Origin: Antedon mediterranea | Lineage: Eukaryota > Echinodermata > Crinoidea > Comatulida > Antedonidae | NCBI RefSeq assembly: GCF_964355755.1 | Contig: NC_092678.1 | Coordinates: forward strand, 7,538,922-7,602,921 | DNA: 64,000 nt | Direction: 5' to 3' | In this document: positions 33,501 to 48,500 of the stretch, in pieces | Layout of the letters: each line of letters begins with the position of its first letter | Numbering within the stretch: the first letter of the stretch is position 1 | Translations under genes and position numbers: made by a program | Notes under the pieces: model-generated | The model's database searches: none | Told to the model about the DNA's origin: nothing | What the model saw: the letters and a program-made list of their open reading frames with translations, nothing else

Positions 33501-36500
33501 ATCTTTTTTTTGCTTGATTTTTGTTTTTTCAGCCTTTTCTAGTAAATTTACCAATTTTCAATCAATTTTGACTTAAAATCACGTCATACGAGCACGTAGA
33601 ACTGAACAATTTGCGCGCGTTTTTGAAGAAAAAGTTCAAACATTCGTCGAAATTATGCCTTTTTTAAAACAGTCATAGATTGTAAACTACGAGGAGAACT
33701 TTTTTTAAATTACACATTCTGGAAGATAATGAGTTGTAGATATCGAATCATGCATCGATATGGCTAACAGGACATTGTGACGTCATCGTTTGGCCACTCG
33801 AATATGAAATATAGGATTTTTGTCTCTTTCGTCATAGCTCATCACATTTAATAGAGCGCATCTCCACTTATCCGTATTCCATTTCCCCCCATTTTGTTAT
33901 ATTGTCTAGGCCAATCAATTATCTTTCGCATAATTTACCGTTTTTAAAATTGTGATGACGTCATCATGTCCAAAAGCGTCAATAACTTTGGTGCTTTATT
34001 TTCACCTATTCTGCACTGTATGTAGTACGTATACAGTATATAGCGTATACCGTATATACTCAGACGTGACGAAAAATAGAGAGCGCACTGAAATTGTTTC
34101 AATGACTTAATCGTTTTTCTGCGCGCAATATTTTAATGTATGACGTGCACGTGGCCTTTGCGCTGCGGATAACCTAACTCGTCCGTAGTGACGAGTTCAA
34201 ATCTAGTTTTTCTTATTTCTTTCTCCCTCATTTTTGTGTCTCACGTATCTCAAAAACTTGTAAACATAACATTTCATTACTTTGTCAACATATGGGCATT
34301 TACGTGAAGTTGTGCACCTCCTATTTTTGAATGACGTCAGAGTTGCGCAACGTGACTTACGTGCGATTTTATGATTTTTTATGATTGAACATAGACTAAA
34401 AACCAAGCATAAATTTGTTTTGACACTTTGTGAAAATTTAAGTCATATCAAGGGAAAACTTTTTGTGGATTAAAAATGGCATGTTTTACAAGACGTTACG
34501 CGCGCACGCGCATTTCTCTTCTATTTTTGTGTCTCGCGTATCTAAAAAACGTGTAAACATAACATTTCATAACTTTGTCAACATATGGGCATTCACGTGA
34601 AGTTGTGCACCTCCTATTGTGAATGACGTCAGAAATGCGCAACGTGACTTACGCACAATTTTATGAATTTCGCGTATTTAACATAGATTTAAAACCATAT
34701 AACAATTTAAATTGAAACTTAGCAAAAGTTTAATTTATATCATGCGCTAACTTTCTGTGGATAAAAAATTGCGTGTTTTAAACAAAGTTACGCGCGCACG
34801 CTAATTTAAAATTAAAAATGCGAAAAATCAATTTCTAATCAACTTTCTACGTGTTTCATGTCATTTTAAGCATGTAAAAAAGTCCCACGCGCGCGCTTTT
34901 TTTTACGCGCGCGGTGCGAACGTAGCGTTGAAAACCATTTTTCTCTCGTGATTTATGTTTTCAAGCCTTTTATAGTAATTTTACCAACTTTGAAACAATT
35001 TCGACTTCAAATTACGTCATACGGGCACGTCGAATTGGATAATTTATGTGCGTTTTTGAGGAAAAAGTTCAAACATTTGTCAAAATTATACCTTTTTTTA
35101 AACAATCATAGATTCTAAACTACAAGGTGAACTTTGTTTAAATTACATATCCAGGAAGATGATAAGTTGTAGATAAGGAATCATGCATTGATATGGCAAA
35201 CCGGACATTGTGACGTCATCGTATGGCCACGTGAATATAAAATATAGGATTTTTGTATCTTTCATCATAGCGCATCTCATTTAATAGAGCGCCTCTCTAC
35301 TTATCCGTATTCCATTTTAACCCAGATTTTGAAATTTTCTAGGTCAATCAACTATCTTACGCAAGAGTAAACATTTTTTTATTTTTATGACGTCATAATT
35401 GTCTAAAAATATAAATAACGTGGGTCACTTATATTTATCTTTACAGTAAATTTTAATCTGTTATAGCTCATCAGAATAAAATGTGATAATCACGATTAAA
35501 ATGTTTTCTGGAAGCTATTGGATTGTAGATACGAATTCATGTAAACATTTTGCCAATCGGATGTTGGGACGTCATCATATGGCCAGTTGAATAAAAAAAG
35601 ACGTATTTTCATATTTTGCGTAATAGTTTATCACATTTAAAAGGGTGCGCATCTATATTTTACGTATTCAAATTTTTTCTACACGTTAATATGTTGTTCC
35701 TGAGATAATTTCCTTCTGAAATTGCTATCTAAGTGTTTCATTTTGATTCCGTCGCCATGTTAAAAATTGGAATAAATGGCGGGTCCCGTAATTTCACCTA
35801 TTCTACACTGTATGTAATATGTATACAGATTATACTGTTTGCATGTATATACTATATGACACAAAATTGACAGAATTCAGCACTAACAGCATATCATATT
35901 CTTCAGTTCAGGTCATAATGCCTTAATATTTTTCTGTGTGCAATATTCTAACGTATGACATGCGTGTGGCGTTTGTCGAGCGGATAACTAACTCGTCAAA
36001 GTGACGAGTTTCATGTCTAGTTCTTCTTTCCTTCCTTCCTTTTTGTGAGTCGCGTTTCTCTAAAATGTGTAAACATAACATTTCATAACTTTGACAACAT
36101 ATGGGCATTTACGTGAAGTTGTGCACCTCCTATTTTTGAATGACGTCATAGTTGCGCAACGTGACTTACGCGCAATTTTATGAATTTCAATGATTGATCA
36201 TAGATTAAAAACCAAAAGTCATTTAGTATTGACACTTTGACAAAATTAAGTCATATCAGGGGCAAACTTTCTACGGATTAAAAATGGCATGTTTCACAAG
36301 AAGTTACGCGCGCACGCGCATTTAAAATTTCAAAATGCGCAAAATTAATTTCTAATCAACTTTTTACGCGTTTCATGTCATTTTGAGCATGTCAAAAATT
36401 CCCACGGGCGCGCAATTTTTTACGCACGCGGTGCGCACGTAGCGATAAAAACATATTTTTTTCTCTTGAATTATATTTTTCAAGCCTTTCCTAGTAATTT

Positions 36501-39500
36501 TGAAAACAATTTAGAACTTTTCCAGTTTAAATAACGCCATACGAACACGTTGAATTAGACAATTTGTGCGCGTTTTTTATGAAAAAGCTTAAAAAATCAT
36601 TAAAATAATGTCTTTTTTTAAACAGTCATAGTTTCTAAAGTAAACCGTGAACCGTTTATTTTTATTACAAAATCTAGAAGTTGATGAGTTGCAGATATCG
36701 GATCATGCATCGATAAGGCTAAAAAAACATTGTGACGTAATCGTATGGCCACACGAATGTAAAATATAGGATTTTTGTCTGTTTCGTTATTGCTCATCAC
36801 ATTCAATGGAGCGCATCACGCTTATCTGTATTCCTTTTTCTCCTATATTTATATATTGTCTAGGTCAATCAACTTTCTTTAGCATGAGAAAAAAATATTT
36901 ACATTTTTATAACGTCATCATGCCTAAAAATTTTAATTACGTGGGTCATTAATTTCATCTTTACAGTAAATTTTAATCTGTAATAGCTCGTAAGAATAAA
37001 ATGTGATAATCACGATTAAAACGTTTTCTGGAAGCTATAGGATTGTAGATACGAATTCATGTAAACATTTTGCCAATCGGATGTTGTGACGTCATCATAT
37101 TGCCAGTTGAATAAAAAAAGTCGTATTTTCATATTTTGCGTAATAGTTCATCACATTTAAATGTGCGCGCACCAACATTTTACGTATTCAAATTTCTTCT
37201 ACACGTTAATATGTTGTTGCTAAGATAATTTTCTTCAGAAATTGCTATCGTTGTGTTGTTTTTTTTATGACGTCATCATGTTAAATATTTGAATTAAAGG
37301 CAGGTCCCATAATTCAGTTAATATGTCATATAATATACAGTAGTACAATGTACACCAGCATAGTCTCTGATGTGAGCAAATTGTTGTTTGCCGCCCTCTG
37401 TATCATGTAGAATTAATGTCTCCTTTTATACACAGTGTACTGTATAATTATAATACAAGGCGAAAATACAGGACCACCTCTTATTATAGTTTTTAACGTA
37501 TGACGTGCACGTGGCATCTGTCGTGCGGATAACTAACTCGTCAAAGTGACGAGTTTCATGTCTAGTTGGTTTTAATACTGTACAGAATAGTGGAAAAGAA
37601 TACAAAAAAGATGTATATAACCCTCATTGTAAATTGATGTATTGTACTTGTATGTGTTATGCACAGTTCGCGGGATCCTGCTGGGATTTGCGTAAAATCC
37701 CACCGGGATCCTACTTGAATTTTAAAAAAACTATCAGAATTTCCGGCGGGCAAATTATAGTCGGGATTTCCGCTGGGATTAATACAATCCCATCGGGATC
37801 CCATTTGAATTTACAAATTTTTTTTACTAGGATTAGAGTTGTTAGTCATCTTCTGAGCAGTTTCCAAAGCAATTTTGTTTTATTGGAAGAAAATAGTTAC
37901 TTTTACCAGATGTGTGGCACTGTAACATTGTTCATAATAAAAAAATATATATACTTACAATTTACAGTAACTGTAAATGTACAGATGTCTGTTTTACCAG
38001 CACTATTTGTAACATAACAAATAACAACAGTTGAACCAATACTAAAATATGAACCAGAAGGTGGAGTACAACTTGCTGACAAATAAGAATCATCATAATT
38101 TTGGACATAGAGGTCGTCCCAAACAACTGTAATTTGGTCTGTGTCTGAACTTTGTTCAATGTTACTCGGGCAGGTCACACTGGGATAACCAACATCTACA
38201 AGAAGAAACTTTGATGTTTAAGCAAAATATTAAAAAAAAATGTTCATCATTTAATGCTGGTTCAATTAATGTTTTCCAGTCAACATTTTCATATGATAAA
38301 ATGACTAGTAGGTACCTGTCCAATGGATGGGCACCGTGATAAATTAAGTGCCTACATGTTCTAGAAATGGTTATGTCGATATATGTATATGACACGTTAT
38401 TGTGAGAGTCTAACAACGCAGAGTATTTATATTATATAATATCCTGCATTTATAAAGCTCTTTATGTTGTGAAACCTCTCTAAACGCTGATCATACAGTA
38501 GAAACTGAGGGAAAAAACTAAACCAGTTGTGGCTCGGTCATCTCGGACTCGAGCGCCTCCTACCCTAGTAAAGAAAGATCGTCAAGATCAAGATGAGATT
38601 ATACAGTCGTTCGCTGCACGTGTTCGTGGACAGTCGTCTGTTTGCAAATTCACTGTAAAGTGTACGGATTCCCAGATCATTATCTATTATTCAGATGAGA
38701 TGGTGAAAGATGTTTTAATACATGGCCTTGCAGATCAGGAGATTCAGCTTGACCTACTTGGGGAGCGCAACCAAGATATGACATTGGAAGCTGTAATTTC
38801 GTATATCGGGGCAAAAGAAGCTGGTAAGCGTCGCGTTCTTTATCTCGTCTTACAACTACAGGAGCATTGGCCAGCAGCTCATATCGACAACTGCAGAAGC
38901 AACAGGCTAAGATTGGCTCTGAACCAATTTGTACCTATTGCGGTAATAAAGGACATGGTGCAAGGAGTTCACCAATGATGCGCAGGCAGGTATGCCCTGC
39001 CTATGGTAAAACCTGCTCCAAATGTGGCATTAAACATCATACTGAATCAGTCTGTCGATCTTTGTCAAGGAAAGAGAATGCTATCAGTACCACAGCGTTG
39101 GGTACAACATTCCATGCAGATATGGTTGTTGCTCGGCCTTTTGCTCTTGACCATCACATATATGATGACTTTAATGACACCTGGATTCGAAAGAAAGCAG
39201 AACCGCATCCATTCACCAAGCTTATGGTATAAACCTTACCAGATGACTATCGAGCACTGGGGTATAACCTCTCACAAAGTACTCCAAAAATTAAAGCTTT
39301 GGTCATGGCTGATACTAGTTGCTTGGTTGGTATTGATATTTTACGTCGGCTACAGATGAAAGTTACTCAGCTCCTACCAGTCTCGATGAAAATGAAAGCT
39401 GCAAATAATGGCGGCGGCGCCGCCATCCTTCGATATAGTGGTATCGATGAACTTGATAAGACTGTCACTACTAGACAAGTTACGTATATCACAGAAAGCT

Positions 39501-42500
39501 CAGAAAAAAATATTTTCTTAGTCGTGAGGCTTGTAAGCACTCGGTATAGTCTCCAAGTCCTTCCCAATGATAGGTAATGATAGATAGAAACACCTAGGTT
39601 GGTGCCGATGACGACAACCCTACCCGCCCACGAACTTGAGACTGTCGCGTGCAAGTGCCCACACAGAAAAGCACCACCACCTATGCCAAACAAACTGTCC
39701 TGTGAGGCTACAGACGGGAATCGAAAACGGCTTGAAAACTTTCTATTAGAATATTATGGATCAAGCACCTTCAATGTCTGTGAACACCAACCACTGCCTC
39801 TTATGACGGTTAAGCCTATGAAGTTGATGATTGACCCCGGGCCAAACCTGTTGCACATCAAACTCCAGTCCCAGTTCATCTCCACTGGCGAGAAGCAGTT
39901 AAGGCTGGTCTAGATAAAGACTTCCGACTTGAACCTGATCCAGTTGGTGAACCAGTCACTTGGTGTCATCGTATGGTCATATGCGCTAAGAAGAATGGTA
40001 AGATAAGACGCACAGTCGATTTACAGTCATTAAAGGAGGAAGGTGTTAGAATATTCAACAATATGTGACCTACATGTCTTCCTACAAATTGGTCAAAAGA
40101 CGGGTATCGGATTCTGGCTGCTTCAGAAGCATTGCGAATGTCCATCGACCATCCCATTCTGCTACACTTTCAAAATTCCTTTTTATGTTATAATTGACCA
40201 ATTAATGGAGTGTTTATTTGAATCAGTTTTTGTTGATTATTTATAATATATGAAAGATAGGATCTTGGCAGTGTAAATACAATAGCCGATATCACTGCAC
40301 ATCGAGTCACTTGCATAAAAACAACCTGATCAAAAATTCCTCCGCCTATGTCATAAGCCTCCCTTGTTACATAATAATAAAGACAGAAGTTTCTCTTCTC
40401 AGGCGTATAATGTATACACTACACAAAGAATTAACATAGAACAAACAATACGGATAAAAAAAAAAAATTGTTTTGGTAAGGTGAGACTCAATCTTGGTAC
40501 CTCGAGTGCTATAGACGCAATCACAGACCACCGAGACCACCGAGCCATACTGTATACACACCTGAATAGAAGTTGAAGAAAATATTCTGGGCATTTATAT
40601 GCAGTAACCACTTATTACATATTATTACATACTTCAATGAATCATAATTTTTTATTATGACATCTATAAACATTTTAAAAAACGATGAACTGTCCAAGTA
40701 TATACTTTCAACGTTAATATATGAACATTTTAAAGAAGACGGTTAATGTTAAGTTTGTTATTTCGGTCCAAGAAAATGTTATAGTTTGTTTGATTGTCAA
40801 AGTTATTAAAAACAAATGAATATGCAATTAATGATGACGTAATCAACTTTTTTTTTCTTAATTTCATAATGAATCATACATATGATACATAGAAACTAAA
40901 ATGCAAAATAGGGGTTCTCCGAGCATTCTGACAATCTATATTATTTTTAAAATTAAGCATATTTTCCATTTTGCTAACTTATATGTGCGTAGCCTGTCAC
41001 ATTTAACATGCTCGTATACCGTGGTTTATAGTTGAAAAGTACATAAAATATAATGAAAAGAAAGGTTGTAAAACAGAAATCGTAAGAGTGTGCATTATCG
41101 TTAACGTGGAGTGCGCACTCATGGTTTTTTAAATGCTTAAAATTGCCTGAAACGTACTCTAGTTTCATCAAAAATGAATTTTGAACATTTTAAGCGCGCG
41201 TACACATGAGTTATATGAGCTACGCACGTATATGATGCAATATGACCTGAAATTTTATGAGTACCAAATTTGGTTTAATTATGATACATGCTTGTGAAGA
41301 TGTGATTACAAACGTGATATTGCGCATATAAACAAGATAACCACATCGATTCCTAAAAATTGACGTAGCTAGATGAAATTAATCTCAAGATAATTGATGA
41401 ACAAAGTAATGCTATGGAAAGAATAAATAAATAAATAAAGATCCTGACAAAATCAATCTTAACTAGAATTTAATTCGTCACTTTGACGAATTATAGGTGA
41501 TCATTTTTATCATTTTATTGACATTCATATTTTTGAAACATGCACGTATGTTAACATACAATCGGAAAATGTTGATGTATGCCATCCTATTATACGCTTA
41601 TAGTGCTGAGTTGTGCCTATATGCCATATACAATATGTACAGTATATACTGTACTGTGTATATCTATATACAGTGTAGCATAGGTGAAATTACGGACACA
41701 CATCATGTTCTAAGTTTTTGGCACTGATGACATTATCAAAAAAAACTTGTGGATAACAATATTGAAAGATAATGAATTTAGCAATAAAATATAACAATTG
41801 GAAGAAAATTTGGCACGTAGAAGGGCCGTGCGCGCTCTTTAAAAATTGTATAACTTTGACGAAAGAGATGAAAAAACTACTTTTTAAATTCAACTGGCCA
41901 TAAGATAACGTCACAACATCTCATAGGCTTAATTTTTGTATGAATTCATATCTACATTTCACCAGCTATCATACTAAATTATAAACATCGAGGTCAACTT
42001 TAATTCAGAAGAGCTGTAAGGTATTCAAATATACGTTGTAGGTAAAATTACGTAACCACCGTTATTTAAATTTTAAGACGTGATAACGTTATCCAAAAGA
42101 AAATATTGGCAACTCATAAGTAACATAATTGGTTGAGGTAGAATATGTTAAAAATTAAAAGAAAATTGATCACAGATAAGCGAGTTGCGCTCTGTTGAAT
42201 AAGGTGGTCTATGACAAAAGGGGAAAAACACCTATTTTCAAAATTCATGTGGCCAAATGATGACGTCATACCAATTTGTACGTCTAATGTGTATATACAT
42301 TTATTTATACAACTCATTGGCTTTGACGAATTATACTGTAGGTGATCATTTTTATCATTTTATTGACATTCATATTTTTGAAACATGCACGTATGTTAAC
42401 ATACCATCGGAAAATGTTGATGTATGCCATCCTATTATACGCTTATAGTGCTGAGTTGTGCCTATTATATGCCATAATACAATATGTACAGTATATACTG

Positions 42501-45500
42501 TACTGTGTATATCTATATACAGTGTAGCATAGGTGAAATTACGGACACACATCATGTTCTAAGTTTTTGGCACTGATGACATTATCAAAAAAAAACTTGT
42601 GGACAACAATATTGAAAAATAATGAATTTAGCAATAAAATATAACAATTGGAAGAAAATTTGGCACGTAGAAGGCTGTGCGCGCTCTTTAAAAATTGTAT
42701 AACTTTTGCGAAATATACGTTGTAGGTAAAATTACGTAACCACCGTTATTTAAATTTTAAGACATGATAACGTTATCCAAAAGAAAATATTGGCAAATTA
42801 TAAGTAACATAATTGGTTGAGGTAGAATGTGTTAAAAATTAAAAGAAAATCGATAACAGATAAGCGAGTTGCACTCTGTTGAATATGGTGGTCTATGACA
42901 AAAGGGGAAAAACCCCTATTTTTCAAAATTCATGTGGCCAAATGATGACGTCATACCATTCTGAACGTCTACTGTGTATATACATTTATTTATACAACTC
43001 ATTGGCTTCCATAATAAGTTAAAAAAATTGGGGGTCACCTTTCATTCTGAAAAGTTATATTCATTTTAAAAAGGCCCTACTTTTTACCATTTTTAGCACT
43101 TTTGTACATTTAATGTGCGCATTTTGTCATGTTTAACGTGCTCGTATATATTTTAAGTCGGAATGGACTCAAAGTTGGAGAATGTACTAAGGATTGTGAG
43201 TAGAATGTGATGTATACATCAAATTTTATTTTTTACGCTTTTTAAAACTCGCGTAGCCAAAAATATGTTTTTGCGCAGTAATTTTTTGAAACACGCAAAT
43301 GGCCTATTTCATGCTCTAAATTGATCAAAACTTAATTTTGAGCTTTTTAAAATTTTAATGCGCGATTTCACGCGCATGACCTTGAAACACGCAATTTTTT
43401 ATTTGCTAATACTTTTACCTTTGACCTGAAGTTTACGTGTAGTAAATTTCATTAATATGTGATAATGAATTATGGAGATATGATTGACAATGTGATTTCA
43501 CAAAATGGCGTATACGCGACGTCATGGATGAGTGATCACGCTGAAAAGCTTATTAGGACTAAGTTACAGTATTTGAACGACATTGTAAAATTTTGGTAAT
43601 CATTTACATTAAACTTTTTGAGGTAATTGTTACACAAATTTGTACAGAGAGAAATAAATAATAAGAACTAGAATTTAATTCGTCACTTTGACCAATTATA
43701 GGTGATCATTTTTATCATTTTAATGAAATTAATTTTTTTTAAACATGTACGTACGTTAACATACGATAGGAAAATGTTGATGTATGCCATCCTATTATAC
43801 GCTTATAGTGCTGAGTTATGCCTATTATATGCCATATACAATGTACAGTATATACTGTATATCTATATACAGTGTAGCATAGGTGAAATTATGGGACACA
43901 CATCAAGTTCAAATTTTTTGGTATGATGGAATTATCAAAATAAACTCGAAGATGACAATTTCGAAAGATAATGAATTGAGCAAATAAATATAAGGATTGG
44001 AAGAGAATTTGACACGTAGAAGCGCAATGCGCGCTCTTTGAAATTTGTATAACTTCGACTAAAGAAATTTAAAAACTACTTTTTAACTTCAACTGGCCAT
44101 ATGATAACATCACAACATCCGATAGGCTTAACTTTGATATGAATTCATATCTACATTTCATCAGCTTTCATAATAAATTATAATCTTCAAGGTCACCTTT
44201 AATTCTGAGGAGCTATAAGATATTCAAATGTATGGTGTAGCTGAAATTACACGACCTAGGTTATTCAAGTTTTTACGCGTGATGACGTCATCACAATAAA
44301 AATGTTGACAACTCACGAGAAAGATAATAATTTGAGCAAGCACATACTAAAATATCTGCAAAAATCGGGCTCAAATAACGGAGATGCGCTCTATTGAATG
44401 TGATAACCAACACAAAAAGATAAAAATTACTAATTTTTAAATTCAAGTGGCCATTTCATGACGTCATACCATTTTGTACGTCTAATATGTATATATATTT
44501 ATATCTACAACTTATTGGCTTCCATAATAAGTTAAAAAAATTGGGGGTCACCTGCCATTCTGAAGAGTTATGTTCATTTTAAAAAGGCCTTATTTTTTAC
44601 CATTTTTAGCACTTTTGTACAATTAATGTGCGCATTTGTCATTTTTAACGTGCTCGTATAGCGTTATTTTAAGTCGGAATGGACTCAAAGTCGGAGAATG
44701 TACTAAGGATTGTGAGTAGAATATGATGTATACATCAAATTTTATTTTTTACCCTTTTTAAAAATCGCGTGCGCAAAAATGTGTTTTTGCGCAGTAATTT
44801 TTTTAAACACGCAAATGGCCTATTTCATGCTCTAAATTGATCAAAACTTAAATTTGAGCTTTTTAAAATATTAATGCGCGATTTCACGCGCATGACCTTG
44901 AAACACGCAATTTTTTATTTGCTAATACTTTTACCTTTGACCTGAAGTTTACGTGTAGTGAATTTCATTAATATGTGATAATGAATTATGGAGATATGAT
45001 TGACAATGTGATTTCACAAAATGGCGTATACGCGACGTCATGGATGAGTGATCACGCTGAAAAGCTTATTAGGACTAAGTTACAGTATTTGAAAGACATT
45101 GTAAAATTTTGGTAATCATTAACATTAAACTTTTTGAGATATTTGTTACACAAAATCTGTACAGAGAGAAATAAATAACTAGAATTTAATTCGTCACTTT
45201 GACGAATTATAGGTGATCATTTTTATCATTTTATTGACATTCATATTTTTTAAACATGCACGTATGTTAACATACGATCGGAAAATGTTGATGTATGCCA
45301 TCCTATTATACGCTTATAGTGCTGAGTTGTGCCTATTATATGCCATATACAATATGTACTGTATATACTGTACTGTGTATATCTATATACAGTGTAGCAT
45401 AGGTGAATTTACGGGACCCACATCATGTTCTAATTTTTTTGTATGATGACGTTGTCAAAATAAACTTGAAGAGAACAATATCGAAAGATAATGAATTGAG

Positions 45501-48500
45501 CAATAAAATATAACAATTGGAAGAAAATTTGGCACGTAGAAGCGCGGTGCGCGCTCTTTAAAATTTGTATAACTTTGACGAAAGAGATGAAAAAATGACT
45601 TTTTAACTTCAACTGGCCATATGATAACGTCACAACATCCGATAGGCTTCATTTTTATATGAATACATATCTACATTTCACTAGATCTCATAATAAGTTA
45701 TAAACATCAAGGTCAACTTTAATTCAGAAGAGCTGTAAGGTATTCAAATTTACCTTGTAGTTGAAATTACGTAACCACCGTTATTTAAATTTTAAGACGT
45801 GATGACGTTATCCAAATGAAAATCTTGGCAATTCATAAGTAACATAATTGGTTGAGGCACAATGTATTAAAAATTAAAAGAAAATCGATCACAGATAAGC
45901 GAGTTGCGCTCTGTTGAATATGGTGGTCTATGACAAAAGGGGAAAAAATCCTATTTTAAAAATTCATGTGGCCAAATGATGACGTCATACAATTTTGTAC
46001 GTCTAATGTGTATATACATTTATATCTACAACTCATTGGCTTCCATAATAAGTTAAAAAAATTTGGGGTCACCGTGCATTCTGAAGAATTATTTTCATTT
46101 CAGAAATGCCTTATTTTTTACCATTTTTAGCACTTTTGTACAATTAATGTGCGCATTTTGTCATTTTTAACGTGCTCGTATAGCACTATTTTAAGTCGAA
46201 ATGGACTCAAATTTGGTGGGTGTACCAAGTAAGATGAGTAGAATGCAATTTGTACAAAAAAATTGTATTTTTTACGCTTTCTGTGTACGCACGCGCAAAA
46301 ACGTGTTTTTGCGCAGTAATTTTTTAAAACACGCAAATGGCCTAATTCATGCTCTAAATTGATCAAAACATAATTTTGAGCTTTTTAAATTTTTAACGTG
46401 CGATTTCACGCGCATGACCCTACGTGCGCGTGCGTTTTTATTTGCTAATATTTTTACCCTTGACCTGAAGTTTACGTGTTGTGAATTTTATTAATATGTA
46501 ATAATGAGTTATGGAGATATGATTGATAATGTGATTTCACAAAATGGCGTATAAATAACGTCACGGATGAGTGATCACGCTGAAAAGCTTATTAGAACTA
46601 AGTTACAGTATTTGAAAGACATTGTGAAATTTTGGCAATCATTGACATTTAACTTTTTGAGATAATTGTTACACAAAATAGTGTACAGAAAGAATAAAGA
46701 TTTCATACAATAACAATAGGTGATCATTTTATTCTAAATGATCACCTAACTAGACATGTAACTCGTCACTTTGACGAGTTTGGTTATCCGCCGCGCAAGT
46801 GGTGCAACATTAACATTAAGGGGATAGGTTGAGGACAAAAGGAAGTGTTCACGTTGGCATTATGACCTGAACTGAAGAATATGATATGTTGTTATTGCTG
46901 AATTTTATTATTTAAATTCATATATAGTATACACAGTATAATCTGTATCCATATCACATACAGTGACATACATAGAATAGGCGAAATTACGGGACCCGTT
47001 ATTTATTGCAATTTTTAACATGTTGACGGTTTTAAAATGAAACGCGAAGGTAGCAATTCCGAAAGGAAATTATCTCAGCAACAACGTATTAGCGTGTAGA
47101 AGAAATTTGAATACGTGAAATATTGATGCGCGCTCGTTTAAATGTAATGAATTATGACGCAAAAGATGAAAATACGACCTTTTTTATTTTACTGGCCATA
47201 TGATGACGTCACAACATCCGATTGGCAACATTTTTACATAATTTTGTATCTACAATCCAATAGCTTCCAGAAAAAGTTTTAATCGTGATTATCACATTTT
47301 ATTCTTACGAGCTATAACAGATTAAAATTTACTGTAAAGATGAAATTAATGCCACACGTGATTTAAATTTTTAGGCATGATGACGTCAAAAAAATTAAAA
47401 TATTTTTAACTCATGCGAAAGATACTTGATTGACCTAGACAATATTAAAATCGGGGTGAAAATGGAAAACGGATAAGTGGAGATGCGCTCTATTCAATGT
47501 GATGAGCTATGACGAAAGATACAAAAATCCTAAATTTTATATTCGCGTGGCCATACGATGACGTCACAATGTCCGGTTAGCCATATTAGTACCTGATCCG
47601 ACATCTACAACTCATCTACTTCTAGAATATGTCATCCACAAAAATTTGACCGTCTAGTTTAGAAAGTACGACTGTTTTAAAAAAGGCATATTTTAAACGA
47701 ATTTTTTAACCTTTTCATAAAAAACGCGCGCAAATTGTCCAATTCGACGTGCTCGTATGACGTATCTTTAAGTCGAAATTGTTTAAAATTTTGTAAAATT
47801 ACTAGAAAAGGCTGGAAAAACATAAATCACGCGAAAAAAATACGTTTTCAATGCTATGTGCGCACCGCACACGTAAAAATATGCGCACGCGTGGGAATTT
47901 TTGACATGCTTAAACCGACATGAAACGCGTAGAAAGTTGATTAGAAAATAATTTTGCGCATTTTGAAATTTTAAATGCGCGTGCGCGCGTAACTTTGTGT
48001 AAAACACGGAATTTTTTTTCAACAGGAAGTTAGCGCATGATATAAATTAAACTTTTGCAAAGTTTCAAGTTGAAATGTTATTTGGTTGTCGAGCTATGTT
48101 AAATACGACAAAATCGTTAAATCGCGCGTAAGTCACGTTGCGCAATTGTAAACGTCATGAAAAGCTTCGCTTGACGACGTTACGTAAATGTCAATATGTT
48201 AAGATAGTTACCGAAATGTTATGTTTGCGAGTTTTAGAGAAAAGCGTTACACAAAAATCATACAGAATGATTTCGTACAATCACAAGAGGTTATCCTGCA
48301 ACTTCGTTGCGGATAACCAATAAGAATAAGAATAAAGATTTCATACAATAACAATAGGTGATCATTTTATTCTAAATGATCACCTAATAAGAAGAAGAAG
48401 AATAAAGATTTCATACAATAACAATAGGTGATCATTTTATTCTAAATGATCACCTAATAATTAGGTTATATGCATTATCATATAACCTAATTAAAAGTTA

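Noticed and set aside
41497-45446. Repeated plus-strand frames [12 protein letters not shown]... at 41497, 42342, 43702 and 45213
   Set aside because: They recur because the Helitron-like units repeat; they cover the 3' ends and lack conservation beyond the DNA repeat.
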